Shown: positions 1 through 8,814, counted from the first letter of the stretch. The stretch: 64,000 nt of DNA from Mogibacterium timidum ATCC 33093 (GCF_000525775.1 NZ_JALU01000020.1:1-64000); one strand, 5' to 3'. The notes: generated by a model from the letters alone, not told the origin. Made by a program: numbers and translations.

Positions 1-167
1 TTACACACAGCTCCTAACGTAAACCACACTCTAATATATTTACGTTGGTACTTATAGCACTAAATTGATCAATATTCAATATATTATCCGCATTATTTAA
101 GGGCGGCACACGGATATGCTCCCTTTATGAGAGACAGTGAAACAAAAAACACTGTTGAGCATGAAAA

Positions 168-200
168 GAGCATAGCACACTTTTTTAGTGTGATATGCTC
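168..200. terminator. Hairpin, terminator-like, upstream of the IS element
   Basis: A 13-bp inverted repeat (168-180 with 188-200, one mismatch) with a T-rich loop, followed by a short T-rich stretch. It lies between the left window edge and the IS. It could end a gene left of the window or belong to the IS target site. Positions 1-167 hold no gene I can support. Confidence 0.4.
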
Positions 201-216
201 TTTCTTGTATAAGTAA

Positions 217-239
217 AACCACGCGTTGGACGCGTGGTT
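217..239. repeat. IS200 left-end hairpin
   Basis: Perfect 9-bp stem (217-225 with 231-239) with a 5-nt loop. It matches the right-end hairpin in stem core and loop pattern, as expected for the structure bound by the IS200 transposase. Confidence 0.75.
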
Positions 240-348
240 CAGTAAAGGCTTTGCCGATGAGCAGGAATTGAAAATGAAAAACCCTTCTGTTACACTTTGA
301 ATGCGGTCTGTCAGCTGCAAACAAAGGAACAGAAGGAGGTGCATTCAC

Positions 349-813
349 ATGGGAGTGAATGACATAAATAGTTTAGCGCATTCAAAGTGGAACTGCAAAT
401 ATCACATAGTTTTCGCACCAAAATATCGAAGAATGGTGTTCTATGGACAAAAGAAAAATGAGATTGGAAAAATATTAAGAAAACTATGTGAGTGGAAAGG
501 CGTAGAGGTTCTGAATGCTGAGGCATGCCCGGATCATATTCACATGCTATTATCTATACCACCCAAATATTCGGTATCCAAATTCATGGGATATCTAAAA
601 GGTAAGAGCAGTACAATGTTGTATGAACAGTTTGTGGAATTAAAGTATAAATACAGAAACCGAGAATTTTGGTGCAAAGGATATTATGTAGATACAGTAG
701 GTAAAAACGAAGCAAGAATATCCGAGTATATATCAAAACAACTGGAAGAAGACAAAATGGGAGACCGGCTAACCATGAGCGAAGCTGGAGCATTCAGGAA
801 AAAGAAAAAGTAG
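349..813 (+). CDS. tnpA: IS200/IS605-family transposase TnpA (Y1 HUH)
   Basis: A 154-aa single-domain Y1 transposase, the usual length of the family. The HUH metal-binding motif is visible as H63-I-H65 in the segment CPDHIHMLL. The catalytic tyrosine is Y127 in the segment EYISKQ. Such enzymes excise and insert the element as a single-stranded circle, cutting next to the terminal hairpins through a covalent 5'-phosphotyrosine. The start at 349 is chosen because AGAAGGAGG (331-339) lies at good spacing; the reading frame is open further upstream to 301 but without a ribosome site. No TnpB or IscB accessory gene follows. Confidence 0.93.
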   Translation: MGVNDINSLAHSKWNCKYHIVFAPKYRRMVFYGQKKNEIGKILRKLCEWKGVEVLNAEACPDHIHMLLSIPPKYSVSKFMGYLKGKSSTMLYEQFVELKYKYRNREFWCKGYYVDTVGKNEARISEYISKQLEEDKMGDRLTMSEAGAFRKKKK

Positions 814-899
814 GTTAAGGCAAAACGCAACTGACAGACCGCGTTTACGCGTTTGACGCGTCCGCGAGGAGCAGAGGGCTTTGCCCGCCTACTTAACAA

Positions 900-918
900 C
901 CACGCGTTCGACGCGTGG
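900..918. repeat. IS200 right-end hairpin
   Basis: Perfect 7-bp stem (900-906 with 912-918) and 5-nt loop, near-identical to the left-end hairpin. A related hairpin sits at 847-861, just after the transposase stop. Confidence 0.75.
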
Positions 919-1047
919 ATGGTTTTTGCCTAAAAGTGGAAAGGAGAACACATGGTATAGGGAAAAAAGAGAACCAGTATTAGGGTATAGGTTAATACAG
1001 GAAATTAATTACATACCCTTTTAAGAGTTGAAATGGTGTAATGATAT

Positions 1048-1677
1048 TTATTCAAGAGGTTCTTTGAAGAGATAGTTATACAACATTTCCGCAAATTCAT
1101 TAATTACTTTTTCTTTGTTTTGTGTTTCATCAGGATAAAAAGCTAGTTCATGAACTATACTTTCCACAGTTGTATGAATTATAAATGACGCTGTGGAAAG
1201 GTCTTTTATCTTGAGATTTGGGCGATAAAATTCAAGCAATGAGAGAATTTTATTTGTAGCAAATATACGATATGGCTTTTCAAGTTCACGAAAATCATTA
1301 TTTTGATAGGAAAGAGCCGTAATTTTCTTTTGAAACGATGTTAGATAACTGTGACTATCTAAGACAAATTTAATATATTTTTTAATTATTTCAAAGAATG
1401 AAAATTGCGATAAATCTTCCGGAATAATTTTTTCTAAAATATTTGAATAAAGATCTTTTACAAGCTCATCATAAATTGCTTTTTTATTTGGATAGTAGCT
1501 ATAAAGCGAACCAATGGATACGCCTGCAGTCTTTGCAATTTCATTTGTACTTACATTTGCATAATCTTTCTCTGAAAAAAGGAGAAGAGCAGTATTTTTT
1601 ATGAGATTTTTTCTTTCGATGCTTCTTTTTTGTTTCGGTATTCTAATATTTTTATGTTTTGATTCTTTACTTTTCAT
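1048..1677 (-). CDS. TetR/AcrR-family transcriptional regulator
   Basis: A 209-aa protein with an N-terminal TetR helix-turn-helix (about residues 15-60; segment EIAKTAGVSIGSLYSYYPNK) and a helical ligand-binding C-terminal domain with no recognisable specificity. The start at 1677 is preferred over an upstream ATG because GGAGAT precedes it at normal distance. It is divergent from the ABC exporter genes at 2015 and separated from them by a 54-bp near-perfect palindrome, so it most likely represses that operon and responds to a toxic substrate (inference). The gene is AT-rich like the exporter genes, which suggests that the three moved together. Confidence 0.88.
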   Translation of the reverse strand: MKSKESKHKNIRIPKQKRSIERKNLIKNTALLLFSEKDYANVSTNEIAKTAGVSIGSLYSYYPNKKAIYDELVKDLYSNILEKIIPEDLSQFSFFEIIKKYIKFVLDSHSYLTSFQKKITALSYQNNDFRELEKPYRIFATNKILSLLEFYRPNLKIKDLSTASFIIHTTVESIVHELAFYPDETQNKEKVINEFAEMLYNYLFKEPLE

Positions 1678-1849
1678 AACATCTCCAATATACAACGGTG
1701 GGTATTGAATTTTTTGTAATAACGATGAGTCTTTCAATTAAAATCTTGTAGAAATCTAGATTTTTTAGACTAAATAAAAAACTCCAACATAAGTATAACA
1801 TATGGACAAAAAAATTAAAGGTAAAATGCGAGTACTTGCTCATAATGTA

Positions 1850-1916
1850 TTGACAAGGCAATAAAAAAGTATATTATTAATGTGAGCTATAACTCATATT
1901 AATAATACACTTTTTT
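1850..1916 (+). promoter_or_regulatory. Promoter with overlapping long palindrome (candidate TetR operator)
   Basis: TTGACA at 1850-1855 and TATTAT at 1872-1877 (16-nt spacer) form a good sigma-A promoter pointing towards the ABC genes. A palindrome with 24-bp arms (1863-1886 and 1893-1916, two mismatches, 6-nt centre) covers the -10 box and transcription start. This is where a TetR repressor would be expected to bind. The transcript end of the palindrome could also fold into a 5' hairpin with a run of T after it, so an attenuator is the alternative. Confidence 0.65.
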
Positions 1917-2014
1917 TTAGCATGTATACTTTTCACAACAGACACCTGATGTGATTAAGATTAATGGGAAAACTCAATATATAACATAAAAATTTATGTG
2001 GAAAGGAGAAAAAA

Positions 2015-2716
2015 ATGTGTTTTATTCGTTTTCAAAATGTAACGAGAGAATATAAGGTTGGGAACAATGTAATAAAGGCTTTGAATGATGTGAATTTGGA
2101 AATTAAACAAGGTGATTTTACAGTAATTTTAGGTCCTTCCGGCTCAGGAAAATCTACTTTTTTAAATCTTCTTGGAGGTATGGATTATGTTACGAGAGGA
2201 GAGATTTATGTAGGAGAGAACAATATATCAAAATTTACCGATAAAGAACGTACTCTTTATCGTCGTAAAGATATTGGTTTTGTTTTTCAGTTTTATAATC
2301 TTATACCGACTCTTACAGCTTATGAAAATGTAGATATGGTATCCAAATTATCTGATGTTGCCATTTCGGCTGAAGAAGCATTAGAAGCGGTAGGATTGAA
2401 AGACAGAGCGGAAAACTTGCCATCTCGGTTATCGGGAGGAGAGCTTCAGAGAGTATCCATAGCAAGAGCTCTTTGCAAAAATCCTAAGCTGCTTCTTTGT
2501 GATGAACCTACGGCGGCTCTTGACAGTGAAACCGGGAAAAAAGTTTTAATTACGCTTTGTTCCATGGCAAAAGATTATGGTCATACAGTAGTTTTGGTAA
2601 CTCACAATGCTGCAGTGGCCCCTGCGGCAGACAGACTTATCAGACTTAGAGATGGTGAAGTCAGTGAAGTTATGGATCAGGAAAATCCTATTTCTATGGA
2701 GGAGGTTTTCTGGTAA
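2015..2716 (+). CDS. ABC transporter ATP-binding protein (MacB/LolD type)
   Basis: A 233-aa ATPase with Walker A GPSGSGKS (about residues 41-48), signature LSGGELQRVSIARA, and Walker B LLLCDEPTAALD. The family energises FtsX-type permeases (type VII, mechanotransmission) rather than classic importers. It is preceded by GGAAAGGAG and its stop overlaps the start of the permease gene by one base (TAATG), so translation is coupled. Together with the TetR gene it forms a probable efflux or envelope-stress cassette; the substrate cannot be read from sequence. Confidence 0.93.
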   Translation: MCFIRFQNVTREYKVGNNVIKALNDVNLEIKQGDFTVILGPSGSGKSTFLNLLGGMDYVTRGEIYVGENNISKFTDKERTLYRRKDIGFVFQFYNLIPTLTAYENVDMVSKLSDVAISAEEALEAVGLKDRAENLPSRLSGGELQRVSIARALCKNPKLLLCDEPTAALDSETGKKVLITLCSMAKDYGHTVVLVTHNAAVAPAADRLIRLRDGEVSEVMDQENPISMEEVFW

Positions 2717-5010
2717 TGAAATATTTAAATAAGAAATTTGACAGAGATATATTGCAACAATGGAAGCAGTTTGTGTCGGTACTTGTTATGGCTCTCATCT
2801 CGGTTTCAATTTACTGCGGAATGAGTTCAGTATGGACGGGGATGGAAGAATCATATACTGATTACAAAGAAAAAACTAACTTGGCAGATGCTTATATCAA
2901 TGGCATAAATATAAGCGGGGAAAACATCTCAAATATAAAAAAATTGTCTTATGTAAATCAGGCTGAAGGATCAATATTCGTTAAGTTTAATACGAGAATT
3001 GACAATGAAGATTCAGAGCTTTATATCAATTCATTTACAAATAGCACTAAAAAACTCATGAATCCGCTCCTTAGAAGCGGGCACCCCCTAAAGGATGATG
3101 AAGAAGGTATATGGATTGACGAAGATTACGCTAAGATACACAATCTGAAAGAGGGGGATAAGATTGTACTCGAGCTTAAGGGGATTAAGAAGAAAGTAAA
3201 GATTTTGGGGACTGTTCTCGATGCAGAAAATATATATTTTGTCACTTCTTATGCAGAAACAGTTCCAGATCATAAAAGACACGGATATGCTTATATAAGT
3301 GAAAAATATATAAATAAAATTTTGGGAACAGTATCTTATAATCAGGTGAGACTTGATTTACCAGAAAAGTCTGTTTCCAAGTCAAAGCTGGAAACAGATA
3401 TTAAACGTATAATGGGAGATTCTTTTTCATCAGTAGTCATGAAAGAAGATAAAATCTCTATCACTCAGGTTGATGAGGAAATAAATCAAATTCACAAAAT
3501 GGCAATGCTGTTTTCAATTGTATTTATCTTGTTATCAATTTTATCAATTTATACTACGATGAGCCGTCTTATAAGCAATCAGATGGTTCAGATTGGTACA
3601 CTTAAATCTTTAGGATTCTATGATAGACAAATTTATATTCACTATGGGGAATATGGATTTTTGGTAGCTACCATAGGAAGTCTTGTTGGGCTGATTTTTG
3701 GATATACGGTGGTGGCAAATCTTGTTATGAATATAAAAAAGGCGACACTGACACTTCCTATATGGAAAAAATCCTTTGGAATAGATAGTATGATCTTGAT
3801 TGTGCTGATTATTACGGTTTGTACCTTGGCTGCAATCATTACTACAAGAAAGGTGATTAAAAACAATCCTTCTTTTACAATCAAAGGGATGCTTGATAAA
3901 AAGTCAAGTGGTCCTGGAATATACAAAAAATCAAGATTGTCATATGATTGGCTTTGGACGATCAGGAGCATTCGAATTCATCCAATCAGAACATTTGTGA
4001 GCATAACGGCAATTGTGGGAAGTATTGTATTGATGGTTGCCGGTATTGGTGTGTGTGATTCTCTTTACAGTTCCTATCAAGATGTTTATAATAATGAATT
4101 TTGTTATAAGTATATTGGGCAGGTATACGGAGAATCTTATAATGATTTAAGTCGCAAATTGAATTCTTTTGATATGCAGTTTGCACAGACTGAAACTGCT
4201 GACTTTTCTTTTCAAGAAGCTGAAAAATCAGGTTCTCTTTTAGTGCTTGATTCAGGTGACAAAATCAGAATTTTTGATGCAAAATCAAAAAAGAAAATCA
4301 AGATAGAAAAAGATGAAGTGGCAATTGCTTCTCAGCTGGCAGAACAACTTGATGTTAAAGTTGGAGATAAGATTGCATATAAGACGAAAAGTTCGTTAAA
4401 ACAACATAAGGTTACCGTCACGGCAATCGTGGATGCAAAGATGCCTCAAGGTATTTTTATACACAAAGATAAGGTGAAAAACTTTGAACCAAACACAATT
4501 TATATAGGAAACAACGAAGCTTATGAACAAGCAAAAAAAGAAGAATCAATAAGCAATATAATATCTATAAAAAAGCAACAAGGCAATATGAAAGAAATGA
4601 TGGATAGTGTTCATTCAATCATGTATATACTAATTTTGGCAGCATTTTTATTAAGTGTCGTTATTCTATATAATCTTGGTATCTTGTCATACCTTGAACG
4701 TTATCGTGAATATGCAACAATGAAGGTTATAGGGTTTAAACGTAGTGAAATTATGGCAATGGTACTTAAGGAGAGTTTTCTAAATCTTTTGATTGGATTT
4801 GTTATCGGAATTCCTTTGAGCAAGCAGTTCTTGAAATTATATATAAGAGTTGTTTCCATGGATAGCATGGAATGGGTGCCTATTATTACTAAAGATCATT
4901 TTTTGATAGTTATATTCAGCGTTATAGGATTTTCTGTTTTAGTCAATTTGATTGTATCCATGAGAATAAGAAAGATTGACATGGTTGAAGCGTTAAAATC
5001 CATTGAATAA
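2716..5010 (+). CDS. ABC transporter permease with two FtsX domains
   Basis: A 764-aa membrane protein: an N-terminal membrane anchor (about residues 16-35), a large extracellular domain, and a three-helix FtsX module (about 260-375). A second anchor (about 425-450), a second extracellular domain and a final FtsX module (about 635-760) follow. This duplicated layout lets one polypeptide form the whole permease, in contrast to LolCE-type pairs. It overlaps the ATPase gene by one base. In Gram-positive bacteria such systems export peptides or lipids or move signals across the membrane; the actual substrate is unknown. It ends the low-GC cassette that starts at 1048. Confidence 0.88.
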   Translation: MKYLNKKFDRDILQQWKQFVSVLVMALISVSIYCGMSSVWTGMEESYTDYKEKTNLADAYINGINISGENISNIKKLSYVNQAEGSIFVKFNTRIDNEDSELYINSFTNSTKKLMNPLLRSGHPLKDDEEGIWIDEDYAKIHNLKEGDKIVLELKGIKKKVKILGTVLDAENIYFVTSYAETVPDHKRHGYAYISEKYINKILGTVSYNQVRLDLPEKSVSKSKLETDIKRIMGDSFSSVVMKEDKISITQVDEEINQIHKMAMLFSIVFILLSILSIYTTMSRLISNQMVQIGTLKSLGFYDRQIYIHYGEYGFLVATIGSLVGLIFGYTVVANLVMNIKKATLTLPIWKKSFGIDSMILIVLIITVCTLAAIITTRKVIKNNPSFTIKGMLDKKSSGPGIYKKSRLSYDWLWTIRSIRIHPIRTFVSITAIVGSIVLMVAGIGVCDSLYSSYQDVYNNEFCYKYIGQVYGESYNDLSRKLNSFDMQFAQTETADFSFQEAEKSGSLLVLDSGDKIRIFDAKSKKKIKIEKDEVAIASQLAEQLDVKVGDKIAYKTKSSLKQHKVTVTAIVDAKMPQGIFIHKDKVKNFEPNTIYIGNNEAYEQAKKEESISNIISIKKQQGNMKEMMDSVHSIMYILILAAFLLSVVILYNLGILSYLERYREYATMKVIGFKRSEIMAMVLKESFLNLLIGFVIGIPLSKQFLKLYIRVVSMDSMEWVPIITKDHFLIVIFSVIGFSVLVNLIVSMRIRKIDMVEALKSIE

Positions 5011-5427
5011 TGGAGAAGTTTAATATAGGTGTATTGTTTAGGAAACCTTCTATAATTTTGTTGAGAGTCTTTTGCACAAATACTGAAATAGGGTATATAA
5101 ATAATAATTATGAGAGAGGAAGATGTCTCCTCAGATAATTCAAGCAATTCCGTTGGAAGGATGTTAAATAGATATATTTTTTGAAGTCAAAAAGAATGTT
5201 TGTTTTGATGTGAAGCTTTGACTGGGCAAGAAAGTTTTTGAGTCATTAAACGAGTTGTAGGTGTTTATACTGTTGTATGGTATTGAATGATACTATCTAA
5301 ACAGTCACATAAAGTGCTGTAAGGAGGATATAGACGTACCATTTGTAAGATGTCTGCTAAAGATATTTTACCATCAGGCTATCCAAAGTTGAACAAGTTA
5401 TTGTATGACACTTTTTCATAAGAAAAT
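5011..5427. other. 417-bp gene-free stretch before ICE remnants
   Basis: No convincing gene. A tiny frame (5354-5422) starting MSAKDILPSGYP sits directly ahead of the VirB6-like fragment and an AAGGAGG lies at 5321-5327. The segment probably contains eroded mobile-element DNA. Confidence 0.4.
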
Positions 5428-5664
5428 GTGTCGGTAAAACATATTATACGACTAATCATCACAGCAGTACTTTGTATCGAGCTTATCAACATGGTAATGC
5501 AAAAGAACAATATGCACGATACAGATACCTTTGAATTTTTCAAGTATATCATCAAGATGTGGATTGCTGTATGGTTAGTATCTCATGCCTTTGAGTTTTC
5601 AATGGCGATCTTTGATGTGGCACAGCATATTAAAAGATGGTACACTGTTAACGGGTATTTATAA
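5428..5664 (+). pseudogene. Fragment of a VirB6-like conjugative transfer membrane protein
   Basis: A 78-codon piece with the segments ITAVLCIELINMVMQKN and MWIAVWLVSHAFEFSMAIFDVAQ. I recognise these as resembling the N-terminal part of the polytopic VirB6-like (CD0419-type) protein of Tn1549-like conjugative elements. The intact protein is several times longer. The frame diverges and stops after the DVAQ segment, and no further transfer gene follows. Together with the excisionase tail at 5879 this marks an older, mostly deleted conjugative element, separate from the one starting near 47.5 kb. The GTG start shown is only the beginning of the open frame. Confidence 0.65.
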
Positions 5665-5699
5665 ATGATCATTAAAGCTATATAGAGATAGAAAGGGAA

Positions 5700-5882
5700 A
5701 TGATGCCAGATTCAACCAGTAAAATGATACAGGACATTGAAACCGAAAGAGAGCGTAGTAGTAACCTTACGAGAAAAGATTTAGAAAAAGCATATATTGA
5801 TTTGAAAAAAGACAAATTTACTTCTGATAAAAGAATTAGATTTACAGCTGTTTTAGCCGAATGTACAAAACTATATCAATGA
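5700..5882 (+). CDS. Small hypothetical protein in mobile-element debris
   Basis: A 60-aa highly charged frame (segment LTRKDLEKAYIDLKKDK) that I do not recognise. It lies between the VirB6-like fragment and the excisionase tail and overlaps the latter by four bases. It may be the truncated remainder of a conjugative-element gene. Only a weak purine stretch precedes the start, so it may not be expressed. Confidence 0.3.
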   Translation: MMPDSTSKMIQDIETERERSSNLTRKDLEKAYIDLKKDKFTSDKRIRFTAVLAECTKLYQ

Positions 5883-5974
5883 GACAAAGCCGGATGGGAA
5901 GGCGGTTAAGGTTCAAGCGTTCGGAGCTTGATGAATGGGCGTGCAGCGGCAAGAGTACATTTTATAAGGAGTGA
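5879..5974 (+). pseudogene. C-terminal remnant of an excisionase / MerR-type helix-turn-helix protein
   Basis: A 31-codon frame containing GRRLRFKRSELDEWACSG. This is the typical last helix and wing of the small excisionase family encoded beside the integrase in Tn916/Tn1549-like elements. The N-terminal half of the helix-turn-helix is missing and no integrase follows. The sequence runs directly into the next gene, so the deletion endpoint lies close to 5970. Confidence 0.6.
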
Positions 5975-5979
5975 ATGAA

Positions 5980-6561
5980 ATGAAAAAGGAAAGACTAATC
6001 GCATTCACGGATGCGGTGCTTGCAATCATTATGACCATACTTGTGCTGGAATTGGAAAAGCCGGACGCACCTACGCTTGAGGCGTTTTGGGAACTTCGAC
6101 AGAACTTCTTTGCATATTTCCTATCTTTCTTCTGGCTGGGGTCTCTTTGGATTGCACTGAACAACCTGTGGGAGAAGGTTGAAAACATATCCGCATCGGT
6201 GATCTGATGGAACCTTGGATTGCTTTTCTGCTCATCCTTTATGCCCTACGCCACGGGACTCACTAGCGCTTATTTTTTCAACAGAACAATGCAGGCGTTC
6301 TATGGAATAATCGTAATCGTAACGACTGTTTGCAACTGGTTTCTGCGCCAGGAACTGGATAAGCCGAATAAGGATAACAGGGAACTGCCCGAAGCTACGG
6401 CAGGATACCGGAAACTGCTCATACCCGATATAGCCATCAAGGTGTTAGGGCTTATCCTTGCCGTTACGGTATATCCTCCGATCATGATGTACATTGTGCT
6501 GATTGCGGCGGCATACATTCTGACTTTGAAGGCTGTTTTAGACCGAAAGAAAAAGATATAG
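5980..6561 (+). pseudogene. TMEM175-family potassium channel (DUF1211), interrupted by one TGA
   Basis: Residues 1-75 (RLIAFTDAVLAIIMTILVLE) carry the family's RxxxFSDxV-type first-helix signature. The frame is stopped by TGA at 6205-6207 and continues in the same frame (WNLGLLFCSSFMPYATGLTS) to 6561. The whole would be about 193 aa with six membrane helices, the normal bacterial length. The family usually has two tryptophans at the break, so a single TGG to TGA change explains the lesion. AAGGAG (5965-5970) sets the ATG start at 5980. Whether any full-length channel is still made by readthrough is unknown; sequencing error is an alternative. Confidence 0.8.
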
Positions 6562-6618
6562 GTTAGGTGTCACAGTTCCACATCCACTTGGATATTGCGA
6601 TGAAAGAACGGGAGGTAT

Positions 6619-7431
6619 ATGAGAATGGGTGAAAAAAATATATTTGATGGAGTGGAAGACACTCTGTATATTCCGTTGTCAGCGAGAATATATGCATCTG
6701 AAAAGTTTCCGAAATTTTTTTATGATGACAAAGCTTTGTCGTTGAATGCACACATGCCGGCAGGCAGTATAGACAAGAATAGTAGCGAATATTTTTATAT
6801 GGCGAGTGTTTGCAGACAAAAAACAATAGATGAAAAGATTAGAAAATTCCTTAGCGTAAATAGTAAGAGTAATGTTGTGTTTTTAGGTGCGGGATTAGAA
6901 ACAGCTTACCATCGTATTCATGACTATCATGCTAATTTCTATCAGGTGGATTTGCCGGAGGTGATGGAAATTAGGAAAAGACTGCTTGGAAACGGGGAGA
7001 ATGAAAAGCTAATATCAGGAGATATGTTTTCACTTGATTGGGTTAAGGAAATCGATACTACCTTACCAACACTTGTTTCTGTTGCAGGCGTGTATCAGTA
7101 TTTCGATGAAACTAAAATCGTAGACATGATTAAGAAAATGAAGGTGTTATTTCCGAAAGGTGAATTAGTCTTTGATGCTACAAATTCAAAAGGATTAAAA
7201 CTCGCCAATAAATATGTAAAGAAAACGGGAAATGCCAATGCGCAAATGTATTTTAGTGTAGATAATCCACAGTCGTTTGTAAAGATTACGGGGACGAAGC
7301 TTTTAGAAGTTGACGGATTTTTTCAAGGAGCATTGAAGGATTGCGATGGATTAAAGCTGATTACAAAAGTCTATATGTACTTTGCGGATAGATGGAAGAG
7401 GACATTGATTCTGCATTTAAAATTCAATTGA
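6619..7431 (+). CDS. Leucine carboxyl methyltransferase-like SAM-dependent methyltransferase
   Basis: A 270-aa class I methyltransferase. The SAM-binding loop is visible in VVFLGAGLETAYHR (about residues 87-100). The following acidic strand motif FYQVDLPEVMEIRK and the later segment FPKGELVFDATNS match the leucine carboxyl methyltransferase / Tcm-P group. Bacterial members methylate carboxyl or hydroxyl groups of small molecules, often polyketide-like, but the substrate here cannot be named. The start at 6619 has GGGAGG a few bases upstream; ATG at 6625 is an alternative. It stands alone between the broken channel gene and the sulfhydrylase. Confidence 0.8.
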   Translation: MRMGEKNIFDGVEDTLYIPLSARIYASEKFPKFFYDDKALSLNAHMPAGSIDKNSSEYFYMASVCRQKTIDEKIRKFLSVNSKSNVVFLGAGLETAYHRIHDYHANFYQVDLPEVMEIRKRLLGNGENEKLISGDMFSLDWVKEIDTTLPTLVSVAGVYQYFDETKIVDMIKKMKVLFPKGELVFDATNSKGLKLANKYVKKTGNANAQMYFSVDNPQSFVKITGTKLLEVDGFFQGALKDCDGLKLITKVYMYFADRWKRTLILHLKFN

Positions 7432-7536
7432 AATTTCCGGCTAGCGTACAGTGTCTATTCTTTAACTACCGATCAAGTAGCTTTCAATTCACCGATAAAC
7501 AATATATAGTTAGTTGGTAAAAGAGGAGGGACTTAT

Positions 7537-8814
7537 ATGACAAATTACAATACCAACACAATCTGTGTACAGGGTGGCTACGAACCGAAGAACGGGGAAC
7601 CTAGAGTAGTTCCAATAGTACAATCTACAACTTTTAAGTATGAATCTTCGGAGCAGATGGGTAATCTGTTTGACTTAAAGGAGTCAGGTTATTTCTATAC
7701 TAGACTTTCGAACCCTACCAATGACGCAGTAGCAAACAAGATTTGCCAGCTTGAAGGCGGTACAGCAGCTATACTGACATCATCCGGTCAGGCGGCTAAC
7801 TTCTACGCTATTTTAAACATCGCTAACGCAGGAGATCACATTATCTCAACTTCTGCTATCTACGGTGGAACATATAACCTCATTGCTAATACTATGAAGC
7901 AGATGGGTATCGAAGCTACATTTGTTGAGCCGGACATTTCCGCAGAGGAGTTGGAAACAAAGTTCAGGACTAATACTAAGCTGGTTTTCGGCGAAACTTT
8001 ATCCAATCCCTCGCTGAGCGTACTGGATATTGAAAAGTTCGCAGATGCAGCTCACAAGCACGGTGTACCGCTAATTGTAGATAATACATTCCCTACACCA
8101 ATCTTCTGTAAGCCTTTTGAATGGGGCGCTGACATCGTTACACATTCAACTACAAAGTACATGAACGGTACTGCAAATTCAGTCGGTGGCGTAGTTGTAG
8201 ACTCGGGTAACTTCGATTGGACAAAGTACAGCGAAAAATACCCCGGGCTTACAACTCCTGACGGAACATACCATGGCACTGTATATACTGAGAGCTTTGG
8301 TAAGGCCGCATATATCGTAAAGATAACAACTAACCTGATGCGCGACCTTGGAGCTATTCCATCTCCTCAGAATGCTTTCTACCTTGGAATCGGGCTGGAA
8401 ACACTTCACCTCAGAATGGAAAGACACTTTGAAAACGCGATGACTCTCGCCAAACACCTTGAGAATCATCCTAAGGTAGCGTGGGTTTCGTTCTCAGGAT
8501 TGGAAAATGATAGCCAGCATGCACTCGCTGAGAAATACCTTCCAAACGGGTCTTGCGGCGTTATCGCATTCGGTATAAAGGGCGGCAGAGAGGCTGCGGT
8601 TAAGTTCATGGATTCCCTGAGGTTAGCTTCAATCGTTACTCACGTAGCTGATTCGAGGACCTGCGTACTTCATCCTGCATCTACCACGCATAGGCAGATG
8701 AATGATGAAGAGCTGGCAGCAGCCGGAGTGTATCCGGATCTTGTCAGAATGTCCGTGGGCATCGAGGATATTCGCGATATCATTGCTGATGTTGATCAGG
8801 CTTTGGAAAAATAA
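7537..8814 (+). CDS. metY: O-acetylhomoserine sulfhydrylase (PLP enzyme, Cys/Met metabolism)
   Basis: A 425-aa fold-type I PLP enzyme. K207 in the segment HSTTKYMNG is the Schiff-base lysine, and LTSSGQAANFY and VPLIVDNTFPTPI give the cofactor pocket. Length and the long insert around residues 225-260 favour MetY (O-acetylhomoserine plus sulfide to homocysteine) over cystathionine synthases or lyases. It acts in cytosolic methionine synthesis by direct sulfhydrylation. AAGAGGAGGG precedes the ATG. The 105-bp upstream gap holds no SAM riboswitch or T-box that I can recognise. It is monocistronic, with an intrinsic terminator behind it. Confidence 0.93.
   Translation: MTNYNTNTICVQGGYEPKNGEPRVVPIVQSTTFKYESSEQMGNLFDLKESGYFYTRLSNPTNDAVANKICQLEGGTAAILTSSGQAANFYAILNIANAGDHIISTSAIYGGTYNLIANTMKQMGIEATFVEPDISAEELETKFRTNTKLVFGETLSNPSLSVLDIEKFADAAHKHGVPLIVDNTFPTPIFCKPFEWGADIVTHSTTKYMNGTANSVGGVVVDSGNFDWTKYSEKYPGLTTPDGTYHGTVYTESFGKAAYIVKITTNLMRDLGAIPSPQNAFYLGIGLETLHLRMERHFENAMTLAKHLENHPKVAWVSFSGLENDSQHALAEKYLPNGSCGVIAFGIKGGREAAVKFMDSLRLASIVTHVADSRTCVLHPASTTHRQMNDEELAAAGVYPDLVRMSVGIEDIRDIIADVDQALEK

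Larger units (their letters stand above)
217..918 (+). mobile_element. IS200-type insertion sequence with terminal hairpins
   Basis: A single-gene insertion sequence of the IS200/IS605 superfamily: transposase only, no TnpB. Short perfect hairpins of the form ACGCG-TTNGA-CGCGT occur near the left end (217-239) and right end (900-918), with a third copy just behind the transposase (847-861). This family carries subterminal hairpins instead of terminal inverted repeats and is recognised as single-stranded DNA. A 12-bp inverted repeat (303-314 with 831-842) also brackets the coding region. Exact cleavage sites were not determined, so the ends are approximate. The intact reading frame and hairpins suggest a recent or still active copy. 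Confidence 0.8.

Noticed and set aside
93-348. Two overlapping minus-strand frames of 83 codons near the left edge
   Set aside because: No ribosome sites, no recognisable protein, and they cross the IS left-end hairpin and the start of the transposase reading region.
6205-6207. TGA recoding (tryptophan or selenocysteine)
   Set aside because: TGA is used as a normal stop elsewhere in the window (for example at the end of the sigma factor gene) and no selenocysteine element was seen; a nonsense mutation is simpler.
7432-7536. Possible SAM or T-box riboswitch ahead of metY
   Set aside because: The 105-bp gap is too short for a T-box and lacks the recognisable helices or terminator of a SAM riboswitch.
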